Of a stretch of 17,794 nucleotides of DNA, positions 1 through 5,833 are shown piece after piece (positions within the stretch are counted from its first letter, which is position 1; each line of letters opens with the position of its first letter). Under the pieces are notes generated by a model. The model made no database searches and was not told the origin of the DNA. It saw only the letters and a list, made by a program, of their open reading frames with translations. The stretch comes from CAZTLI01 sp964614375 (GTDB lineage: Bacteria > Chloroflexota > Anaerolineae > Aggregatilineales > Phototrophicaceae). The stretch spans positions 1-17,794 of the forward strand of contig CAZTLI010000059.1 in NCBI GenBank assembly GCA_964614375.1, read 5' to 3'. A program made the position numbers and the translations under genes.

Positions 1-651
1 CTTCGGACGCAGATTCAGCGCCGGGCCGACGAATTTAAACGTATCGCCAAAACTGTCCGCGCCCGGTTGAAACGCACTGGATGTGAATACAATATTTAAC
101 TGTGCCAGACTCATCACCGCTTCCATCAAGCCGACACTTTTCACGCCATACGTGCGTTTGATACGGCGCGCCGTGCGTAAATAGCGCGGAACGACCTGTA
201 ACATCTGGAAACCCGTATGCAGCAGCGCCCCTAGCGACATCGGCGGCAGCGCCTTCATGTTGATAGCAAATGTCACAATCAATGACACGGTTGGCAATGG
301 ATGCGAACGCGCCGCCATCAACCCCCATCCGGCAAGGCTGTCATAAATGAGATAGTCGGGTTTTTCTTGTTGCAATAGATCGCGTGTGAAAGGCAGCAAA
401 CGCTCACCCATTTCGACCAGACCGACCATATTCAGCGGGATATTGTCCGACGCATGTTCCGTTAGCCGCACCAGCTCTGGAATCGGCGGATAGGCCACGA
501 CTCGCGCCCCGGTGACTTCCACTTGTGCGCGGTATTCCTCCGTAGTGACGTAGACCACCTCCTCGCCACGCTGCACCAGTTCTGCCACCACCGGCAGCGA
601 CGGATTGACATGCCCCTGTGCTGGAATATTGAGGATGAGGGTCCTGGTCAT
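1..651 (-). CDS. MGT-family glycosyltransferase (GT1/YjiC-like), 3' end cut by window edge
   Basis: This is the N-terminal 217 codons of a UDP-glycosyltransferase of the macrolide-glycosyltransferase type; it is open to the window edge, so the C-terminal nucleotide-sugar-binding half is missing. The protein begins MTRTLILNIPAQGHVNPSLP. The GHVNP stretch at residues 13-17 is the acceptor-site motif of GT1 enzymes, and His14 is the expected catalytic base. The following text (VYVTTEEYRAQVE, then VAYPP) fits the first Rossmann domain. Family members run about 390-420 aa, so roughly half is present. The ATG at 651 is preceded by AAGGA with about 7 nt spacing, in the 15-nt gap after the methyltransferase stop, so the two genes are probably one transcript. 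The acceptor is unknown; the family typically glycosylates small molecules, macrolides or lipids in the cytoplasm. Confidence 0.85.
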   Translation of the reverse strand, partial: MTRTLILNIPAQGHVNPSLPVVAELVQRGEEVVYVTTEEYRAQVEVTGARVVAYPPIPELVRLTEHASDNIPLNMVGLVEMGERLLPFTRDLLQQEKPDYLIYDSLAGWGLMAARSHPLPTVSLIVTFAINMKALPPMSLGALLHTGFQMLQVVPRYLRTARRIKRTYGVKSVGLMEAVMSLAQLNIVFTSSAFQPGADSFGDTFKFVGPALNLRPK

Positions 652-666
652 GCTGTGTCCTTTTCG

Positions 667-1437
667 TCAGGGCGCTAAACGTCCGCGAATGAGCGCGCCG
701 GGAATCGTAAAGGTATAGTCGGGTTCGATTTTGAAGGCCGCGCGTATACTGTCCGGCGCGCCATCAAACAACACCCGCAGCATCGAGACATTGAGTTTAG
801 GCGTCGCCATACGTTTCACCCATTCTTCAAAATCCAACCGCACATCCCAGGTAAACACGACTTCTGGCACAAAACCCGCCGCACGAAACATCGCCTCCCA
901 TTGGGCAATGTGATGGTCACGGACGTGTGAGGGGTCACGCAGCAGTTCCAGTGTTTGCAAAAATGTGTCCTGTGTGGGGTCATCCGGCGCAACAATATCA
1001 CTCAAAACACATATGCCCCCCGGTTTCAAGACGCGCGAAAATTCATGCAGCGCCGCTTGCGGATGAGGCCAATGATGAGCACTATACCGCGACACCACCC
1101 GGTCAAAGTGTGCATCGTCCGCTTGCAATGCTTCAACATCGCTGGGCAAAGTCGTGAGATTGGTAATACCCCGGTCAGCAGCGAGTTTCTCGACCTGTTC
1201 CAGCATCGCAGGTGTAAAATCGCACGCCGTCACATGCGCCACATGCGGCGCACAGGCCAACGCCGTATGCCCCGCGCCGCAGCCCGCATCAAGAACCTGC
1301 TCACTGCCGGTGAGTTCAGCCGCCGCGACCAGTTTGGGCAGGTCTTCCCCTTTCGCATGGACACTGCTGATACTGTAATTGGCGGCAACATTGCCGAACT
1401 GCTTTTGCACAGCTTGTTTAATATCGGTCTTCGTCAT
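667..1437 (-). CDS. class I SAM-dependent methyltransferase, YcgJ/UbiE-like
   Basis: A 256-aa Rossmann-fold methyltransferase. SAM-binding motif I is VLDAGCGAGHTAL at residues 48-60. An acidic residue at the end of beta-2 follows in VTACDFTPAMLEQ, and the post-motif SRYSAHHWPHPQAALHEFSR is typical of the UbiE/YcgJ group. The later RDPSHVRDHHIAQWEAMF segment resembles, from memory, Bacillus subtilis YcgJ, a protein of unknown substrate. Length is normal for that group and no break is visible. The ATG at 1437 has no strong Shine-Dalgarno sequence. The next gene, a glycosyltransferase, starts 15 nt after its stop, so the pair may modify the same small molecule (inference). A long open frame on the opposite strand is only its antisense. 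Confidence 0.9.
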   Translation of the reverse strand: MTKTDIKQAVQKQFGNVAANYSISSVHAKGEDLPKLVAAAELTGSEQVLDAGCGAGHTALACAPHVAHVTACDFTPAMLEQVEKLAADRGITNLTTLPSDVEALQADDAHFDRVVSRYSAHHWPHPQAALHEFSRVLKPGGICVLSDIVAPDDPTQDTFLQTLELLRDPSHVRDHHIAQWEAMFRAAGFVPEVVFTWDVRLDFEEWVKRMATPKLNVSMLRVLFDGAPDSIRAAFKIEPDYTFTIPGALIRGRLAP

Positions 1438-1541
1438 GGATGGGTGACTCTAAGGAAATGGGTGGTCATATCGCCATTTACAATAACGCAGGCAGCCGGA
1501 TTTGTCATGGGTATTCTATTGGCGAACTGGAAACATGCCGA

Positions 1542-2078
1542 TTATATCTGTGGGACGCGATACAACAGATTCAAGACCACATCTTTGACTGAACTGAGCT
1601 TACGGGCGTCACAGGGCAGCACGGGGATGTCTTTGGTGATGCCGAGTCCAAGTTGAATATCGTCCGCGCTCCACGCCCGATAGTGATCTTGTTTATTCGC
1701 GGCGACCACACACGGCGTATCAGGACGATAACCCCGCACACTGTATAACACGGTGAGAAACTGTCCGAATGTCTTAGGCCGCGTGCTATCCAGCAGGAGG
1801 ATATAACCCATCGCGTCCGACTTTAAGATTTGTTCGCGCATCCAGATAAAATCGAATTGACGTTCAGTAGGCGGTTCAAGAAAGTGGAGAATGAGGCTGC
1901 GATTAACACGCACACGTCCAAAGTACCAGCCACGACCAGGCCTGCGTTTGGATTCCCAGTCCGTATACTGGCTGACGGTCTTGATAAATCGCGACTTGCC
2001 CGCCCCGTACAAACCCGCGACGACGATTTCGACGACACGCGCCTGATAACGCACTTTAGGCGGGGCATAGCCATACAT
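1542..2078 (-). CDS. small Ras/MglA/Arf-like GTPase with degenerate G3 motif
   Basis: A 178-aa single-domain P-loop GTPase. The G1/Walker A motif is GLYGAGKS at residues 22-29, G4 is NKQD at 128-131, and a G5-like CDARK follows. It resembles the bacterial MglA/CvnD-type 'ATP/GTP-binding protein' group, whose members usually carry FGTPGQxRFDF at the G3 position. Here that segment reads LEPPTERQFDF (67-77), so the conserved Gly and catalytic Gln are replaced by Thr71 and Glu72 and hydrolysis may be weak (inference). I chose the ATG at 2078, although the frame is open to a TTG at 2138. A sigma-70-like promoter lies inside that extension, and AGAGG sits about 9 nt before the ATG. Relatives act in cell polarity or signalling with a Roadblock-domain partner; none is visible here. 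Confidence 0.8.
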   Translation of the reverse strand: MYGYAPPKVRYQARVVEIVVAGLYGAGKSRFIKTVSQYTDWESKRRPGRGWYFGRVRVNRSLILHFLEPPTERQFDFIWMREQILKSDAMGYILLLDSTRPKTFGQFLTVLYSVRGYRPDTPCVVAANKQDHYRAWSADDIQLGLGITKDIPVLPCDARKLSSVKDVVLNLLYRVPQI

Positions 2079-2108
2079 ACACGACAGCCTCTGGGTGGAA
2101 TGTCCTCT

Positions 2109-2138
2109 ATTGTATGCACGCATTCTAACACGACTCAA
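2109..2138 (-). promoter_or_regulatory. sigma-70-like promoter of the small GTPase gene
   Basis: On the minus strand a TTGAGT -35 box is followed after 18 nt by a TACAAT -10 box. Transcription would start near 2102, leaving a leader of about 24 nt to the ATG at 2078. This placement argues against the upstream in-frame TTG (2138) and ATG (2123) as starts. Assigned by eye. Confidence 0.5.
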
Positions 2139-2168
2139 TTTGCATCGGGTGGAGATTTTGCAACTTTT

Positions 2169-2207
2169 TATAATCAGGCGGCGTATGCCCTTAGAATGCA
2201 GTATACT
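2169..2207 (+). promoter_or_regulatory. candidate -10 boxes for the reductase/TPR operon
   Basis: Two good -10 hexamers, TATAAT at 2169-2174 and TATACT at 2202-2207, lie 73 and 40 nt upstream of the reductase ATG. Neither has a convincing -35 box at 16-18 nt, so I cannot choose between them. The region is divergent from the GTPase promoter. Confidence 0.25.
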
Positions 2208-2246
2208 GGACTATGACATTGCAAAATTACATGCACAATAAAACTC

Positions 2247-2855
2247 ATGAATAAGGCGATAGAACACAAACCACCTGCGCGCATCACCCATCAATCCAGA
2301 ATGCTGCGAACCATGATGCGAATGCCATTATGGATGTATCGGTTGGGCTGGGGACGGGTTATCCGCAATCTACCCTTTATGGTACTGACGACCTGTGGGC
2401 GCAAATCGCACAAACCGCGTCATACGGTACTGGAATATCGGCGGCATGGCAGCAGACTGTATGTGTTTTCGATGTGGGGGACGCGCGCCGATTGGTATCA
2501 AAACATCCTGCAAGACCCCCATGTCACTGTCCGGCGGGGCAGCGAAGCCCGTACCGCAGTCGCATCGGTAGTCGATGACCCGGCAGAAGCCATGCGCGCC
2601 CTGTATATGTTCAGACGCCATTCGCCCCTCTATAATCAAGTCATGGCGTGGATGAGCAGCGCCGATACCATTAACATGAGCACGCTGGCAGATGTTGCCG
2701 ACGAATTTACCGTCGTGCGCTTTGATTTGACGGACGACCCGCTCCAGTTGCCCACCATCGCATCTGACCGGGCATGGATTGGACAGGCCATCGTTGCGCT
2801 AACTGCCTTGTTAATTATTGTTCGATTGGCGCGTTCGTGGATACGATCTGATTAA
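2247..2855 (+). CDS. F420H2-dependent quinone reductase-like (Ddn/nitroreductase family) protein with C-terminal membrane helix
   Basis: A 202-aa protein of the deazaflavin-dependent nitroreductase/quinone reductase family, which adopts a split beta-barrel and uses F420H2 as hydride donor. The diagnostic stretch is LTTCGRKSHKPRHTVLEY (47-64), followed by the ADWYQN motif at 81-86 and PHVTVRRG. Typical members end near residue 140-150. This one continues to a hydrophobic helix at about 177-194 with basic residues after it (RLARSWIRS), suggesting a C-terminal tail anchor in the membrane, where quinones are. The substrate cannot be read from the sequence. The ATG at 2247 lacks an obvious ribosome binding site, but the next in-frame Met (residue 19) would remove conserved-looking N-terminal sequence. 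It is 15 nt from the TPR gene, probably one transcript. Confidence 0.75.
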   Translation: MNKAIEHKPPARITHQSRMLRTMMRMPLWMYRLGWGRVIRNLPFMVLTTCGRKSHKPRHTVLEYRRHGSRLYVFSMWGTRADWYQNILQDPHVTVRRGSEARTAVASVVDDPAEAMRALYMFRRHSPLYNQVMAWMSSADTINMSTLADVADEFTVVRFDLTDDPLQLPTIASDRAWIGQAIVALTALLIIVRLARSWIRSD

Positions 2856-2870
2856 TGAAGGACAGGACGC

Positions 2871-3824
2871 ATGAGTCATCTCATTGAACAAAGCCAAATC
2901 TTGCGGCAGGTGCGCGACGCCCTGCAAAATCAAGATTTTGAAACGGCAACCGTCTATCTCCAGCGCGCTGCCGACCTCGCCGCCGAACATGGTGACACCG
3001 GCCTACAGGGGCGGCATCTGGGCAATCTGGCGCTGATTTATCATCGCCTCAATAAACCCGATAAGGCGCTGGAATGCTTTGAAGTGGCCTTACTGCGGGC
3101 ACGCGAAGAAGGGGACCGCCTGACCGAAGATGGTCTGCTGGGCAATATGGGTAATATTCTGCGCGAGTTGGGTCGGCATGATGATGCCATTCGTTTTCTT
3201 AATCAGGCGCTGCTGATTGCACAGGAAATTGGCGACGTGCGCGGACGCGGTATCTGGCTCGGCAATCTCGGTCTGGTGCATGATGATCTGAAAGCCTATG
3301 AACAGGCCATCCAACTCCACGCCCAATCCGTAGAAATCGCCCGCCAACTCAATGACCGTCGGGGTCTCGCCCAGCGGTTGGGCAATCTGGGCAACAGTTA
3401 TATGGCCGCCAGAGATTTCCCGAATGCGCTCAAATATTATCTGGAGTCCGTCGCCATTTATGAGGAATTGGGCGATAAACAGGGCCTGGCCCTGCGACTG
3501 GGTATTATTGGCAATATTTATGCCGAAATCGGTCGCCAATCCAAACCACTGCCCGGTTCAGAAGAACTGCTGCAATCGGCCCTTGATTACTATCAACTCA
3601 CGATGAGCTATGCCCGCGAACTCGGCGATCATAACAGCGAGGCCGAACTGCTGCGGAGCATCGGTAATGTGTTGGCGACGATGGAACACTATGATCAAGC
3701 TATCGGGCATTATAACACCGCCCAGCAACTCTTTGCCGCGCTTAACCTCCACGAACAGGCCGAACAGGTGGGACGCCAAATCGAGCGCGTGCTGCGGTAT
3801 AGCCAGCGTCAGTCATCGAAATAG
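2871..3824 (+). CDS. TPR repeat protein (LGN-like, 40-residue period)
   Basis: A 317-aa soluble protein made almost wholly of tetratricopeptide repeats. The repeat unit is exactly 40 residues: the Leu-Gly-Asn signature recurs with GN at 51-52, 91-92, 131-132 and 171-172, a degenerate copy at 211 (GIIGN) and another at 265-266. The 40-residue spacing, rather than 34, is that of the LGN/TPR_12 subfamily, and the longer helices suggest a peptide-binding superhelix. There is no signal peptide, membrane helix or catalytic domain, so it is a cytoplasmic scaffold of unknown partner. The ATG at 2871 is preceded by AGGACAGGA. It starts 15 nt after the reductase stop, indicating co-transcription. The stop is only 15 nt from the convergent STAS-like gene, leaving no room for a terminator. 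Confidence 0.85.
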   Translation: MSHLIEQSQILRQVRDALQNQDFETATVYLQRAADLAAEHGDTGLQGRHLGNLALIYHRLNKPDKALECFEVALLRAREEGDRLTEDGLLGNMGNILRELGRHDDAIRFLNQALLIAQEIGDVRGRGIWLGNLGLVHDDLKAYEQAIQLHAQSVEIARQLNDRRGLAQRLGNLGNSYMAARDFPNALKYYLESVAIYEELGDKQGLALRLGIIGNIYAEIGRQSKPLPGSEELLQSALDYYQLTMSYARELGDHNSEAELLRSIGNVLATMEHYDQAIGHYNTAQQLFAALNLHEQAEQVGRQIERVLRYSQRQSSK

Positions 3825-3839
3825 TCCCGAACGCAGGCT

Positions 3840-4217
3840 TTAGCGATTTTCCAATTGCTGGCTTGCCAGTAGCTGTGCGCGGGCAATGGCATCTTCACGG
3901 GTGGCGCAGGTCTCGAATTGAATCCGACTCACATATTTCAACACCGTCTTTGCAAGCCGCGCCAGCATCGGTTTACCCACGACCAGCACCCGTTTCAAAC
4001 CCGCATCGACCTCCGCAGCCTGCCGCACGACCCCGAAGTCCAGAATCGGAAATACCGCGCGCCGCAAATCAATAATGATGAGATAGGCCGTCGCCTTGTG
4101 GGTTTGTACGAGTGCCACGCGCGCCGCCGTCAATTCACTAAATTCTGCTGGTGTGACCCGACCCGTTAGCGTGACGTAATATATATTTGCTTGAATCGTT
4201 TCTATCGTATAAGCCAT
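3840..4217 (-). CDS. STAS/SpoIIAA-like small protein
   Basis: A 125-aa single-domain protein. Alternating hydrophobic strands and helices (IYYVTLTGRVTPAEFSE, then TAYLIIIDLRRAVFPI, then RVLVVGKP) match the STAS fold in order: a beta-hairpin, a helix, a core strand ending in Asp-Leu-Arg, and a helix. This group (STAS/SEC14-like proteins of about 120-150 aa) is usually annotated as hypothetical. Canonical SpoIIAA carries a phosphorylatable Ser after the core strand, but no clear Ser/Thr sits there in this protein, so an anti-anti-sigma role is doubtful. The ATG at 4217 has only a weak AGG upstream. It shares its upstream region with the divergent sortase gene, including four phased TTCAGA boxes. 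It could also be a structural or ligand-binding domain of other function. Confidence 0.55.
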   Translation of the reverse strand: MAYTIETIQANIYYVTLTGRVTPAEFSELTAARVALVQTHKATAYLIIIDLRRAVFPILDFGVVRQAAEVDAGLKRVLVVGKPMLARLAKTVLKYVSRIQFETCATREDAIARAQLLASQQLENR

Positions 4218-4264
4218 AGACCATAGCCTACACGCTTCTCAATTCACACAAAAGGGCAGCACAT

Positions 4265-4331
4265 TTCAGACTGTATTCAGATTTTTGCGACACGCCCAAA
4301 CACACTATACAAAATTCAGAATTTTTTCAGA
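4265..4331. promoter_or_regulatory. four TTCAGA boxes in two 11-bp-phased pairs
   Basis: TTCAGA occurs at 4265-4270, 4276-4281, 4315-4320 and 4326-4331. Within each pair the copies are exactly 11 bp apart, and the two pairs are exactly 50 bp apart. Direct repeats with 11-bp phasing are the normal target of OmpR/PhoB-type response regulators. The cluster lies between the divergent STAS-like and sortase genes, so it could control either or both. The regulator is not in the window. Confidence 0.5.
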
Positions 4332-4362
4332 TATGACAATCCACCTGACGGTTGTCCAACGC

Positions 4363-4368
4363 TATAAT
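4363..4368 (+). promoter_or_regulatory. candidate -10 box (TATAAT) of the sortase gene
   Basis: A perfect TATAAT lies 36 nt upstream of the sortase ATG. No good -35 hexamer is found at 16-18 nt. That would fit an activator-dependent promoter served by the phased TTCAGA boxes just upstream (inference). Confidence 0.35.
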
Positions 4369-4404
4369 GAATAATCGATAGCGATTAAACGAAAAATCAG
4401 CCCT

Positions 4405-5058
4405 ATGTATCGACGACGTTCCGGTTTGCCCATTCGCCCACTCATCATTCTTGGCCTTGTCGCTGGCATTGGTTATTTTGTCTTTGACACCTTGCGGAAC
4501 GCACCAGCAGCGCCGACTATACCGGCAACAGTCACGCCCAATACCAGCGGGCAAAATGTGAGCCTCGAACCCGACGCACCGGGCAATGTGTCGTCGAATA
4601 CCGATGACGCCAGCACTGTTGCCGGGATGTTTCCCGACCCTATGCACATCTCCATCCCGACGATTGCCGTTTATACCCCAATTGTCGATGTCTATCTGGA
4701 TGGTGTCAGTTGGGATGTGAGCCAACTAGGGACAAATGTGGGACATCTACAGGGCACAGCCGCACCGGGCGAACCGGGGAATATTGTGCTATCCGGTCAT
4801 GTCGAAATGGCGGACGGAAGCCCCGGTGTATTCGCCACGCTCCAGGAAGTACAGGTCGGCGACCCCATCCAAATCCAGCGGGGGGACGAAACGTGGACAT
4901 ATTACGTCAACATGGTTGGGCGCACCACGCCCGACGACCTCACGCCGCTGCATCCGTCCAATGAAGATATGATTACGATCATCACCTGCGGCAGTTACAA
5001 CTTCTTCCAGGACTCCTATCTCGAACGGATCATCGTGCGCGCGATGCGCTTCAGTTAA
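4405..5058 (+). CDS. orphan sortase (class D/E/F-like transpeptidase)
   Basis: A 217-aa cysteine transpeptidase that would attach surface proteins at the outer face of the membrane. The N-terminus is basic, followed by one membrane helix at about 12-28 and a Pro/Thr/Asn-rich linker to about residue 75. The sortase barrel follows. The catalytic His132 is in LSGHVEM, Cys195 in TIITCGSYNF (the TLxTC signature) and Arg208 in YLERIIVRA. Length and motif spacing are normal, so it should be active. No protein with an evident LPxTG-like sorting signal, hydrophobic stretch and basic tail is encoded in the window, so the substrates are elsewhere. The ATG at 4405 has no strong ribosome binding site. The next gene has its own promoter in the following gap, so a tight operon is not implied. 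Confidence 0.88.
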   Translation: MYRRRSGLPIRPLIILGLVAGIGYFVFDTLRNAPAAPTIPATVTPNTSGQNVSLEPDAPGNVSSNTDDASTVAGMFPDPMHISIPTIAVYTPIVDVYLDGVSWDVSQLGTNVGHLQGTAAPGEPGNIVLSGHVEMADGSPGVFATLQEVQVGDPIQIQRGDETWTYYVNMVGRTTPDDLTPLHPSNEDMITIITCGSYNFFQDSYLERIIVRAMRFS

Positions 5059-5064
5059 CACAGG

Positions 5065-5092
5065 TTGGCAAACAGGCCGATAGTGCTACAAT
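5065..5092 (+). promoter_or_regulatory. sigma-70-like promoter with extended -10
   Basis: TTGGCA (5065-5070) is followed after 16 nt by TACAAT (5087-5092), with TG one base before the -10 box (5084-5085). Transcription would begin near 5099, giving a leader of about 26 nt to the ATG at 5125. It supports that start over an in-frame TTG at 5107. Confidence 0.6.
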
Positions 5093-5124
5093 CATGATGT
5101 AGGCTATTGGAGAGTGCTGTTTTC

Positions 5125-5790
5125 ATGCTGCGTGCTGTGGGCAAGCGTTTGGGATGGGTTGTGTGGCAGCCGTTTGCCAGATTGTTGTGGTACGTCTATC
5201 CTGAAGTCGTCATCGTGGTAAATGCAACGCCCTCATTATGCGTACAGGTGCTGGCGCTCGCCGCCAAACCCAGCGTCCACCGTTTACATTTACGCAATCT
5301 CTATGCCAGCGGACGCCGCTATCAATTACGACTGGTGACCGATGGCTTCCACATGACCACGACCAGCAAAGTGATGTGGCACTATCGACGGCGCACATCG
5401 GCCTCCGCCATTATGAATGCCAGATTGACTCCGCTGGACGACGATACCACCCGTCTCAACCTCCGCATCCATATCCGCATCTTTTATCTCATCAGCGCCT
5501 TCTTCTTGCCGACCTTCATGACTTCTATCGTCGTGTTCATGCCCTGGTCGCCCGCTGTCATCACGGGTACAGTCGCGACATTGTATGGACTGGGCTGGTT
5601 GTCGCATCGCTATAACGCCAGTTACGAAGCCAATGAGATGGTCTATTTTGTGCAAACGGTGCTCGAAGAATATATTCAAAGCGACATGGCAGCCCTGCCC
5701 GCGCCCAGCCCCGATGTCATTTTCAATCGGGATGACTTTGCCGAAGCATGGGCGCATTTTTATTCTGAACATCAACAGGAAATAGGGTGA
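5125..5790 (+). CDS. hypothetical two-helix membrane protein
   Basis: A 221-aa protein that I do not recognise. Residues 1-115 form a soluble-looking alpha/beta stretch with an aromatic N-terminus (WVVWQPFARLLWYVYPEVVI) that may contact the membrane. Residues about 29-118 read like a lipid- or polyketide-binding-type domain, with an evident beta pattern (RRYQLRLVTDGFHMTTTSKVM, then TTRLNLRIHIRIFY), but this is a guess from pattern only. Two membrane helices follow at about 119-139 and 142-160, then a charged C-terminal helix. I chose the ATG at 5125 because GGAGAG lies 10 nt before it and a good promoter lies upstream. It sits between a sortase and a convergent copper ATPase gene; neither hints at function. 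Confidence 0.6.
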   Translation: MLRAVGKRLGWVVWQPFARLLWYVYPEVVIVVNATPSLCVQVLALAAKPSVHRLHLRNLYASGRRYQLRLVTDGFHMTTTSKVMWHYRRRTSASAIMNARLTPLDDDTTRLNLRIHIRIFYLISAFFLPTFMTSIVVFMPWSPAVITGTVATLYGLGWLSHRYNASYEANEMVYFVQTVLEEYIQSDMAALPAPSPDVIFNRDDFAEAWAHFYSEHQQEIG

Positions 5791-5815
5791 GCGCCCCGGC
5801 TTCTTCACTCACCCT
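5784..5815. terminator. inverted repeat between convergent genes, possible bidirectional terminator
   Basis: AGGGTGAG (5784-5791) and CTCACCCT (5808-5815) form a perfect 8-bp stem with a 16-nt loop. The stem overlaps the stop codon of the upstream membrane-protein gene and lies 18 bp beyond the copper ATPase stop. There is no strong T-tract on either side (ATTTCC on the minus strand), so terminator function is only plausible. Confidence 0.35.
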
Positions 5816-5833
5816 AAGCACACACCCGCGCAA

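Noticed and set aside
1438..1541. Possible gene or terminator between the GTPase and methyltransferase genes
   Set aside because: No frame with start signals and no stable hairpin. A minus-strand TATAAT at 1541-1546 overlaps the GTPase stop but lacks a -35 box, so I left it out.
955..1656. 233-codon open frame on the plus strand
   Set aside because: It is antisense to the methyltransferase and runs into the GTPase gene. The opposite strand has clear SAM-binding motifs, while this frame reads as Arg/His-rich text without domains.
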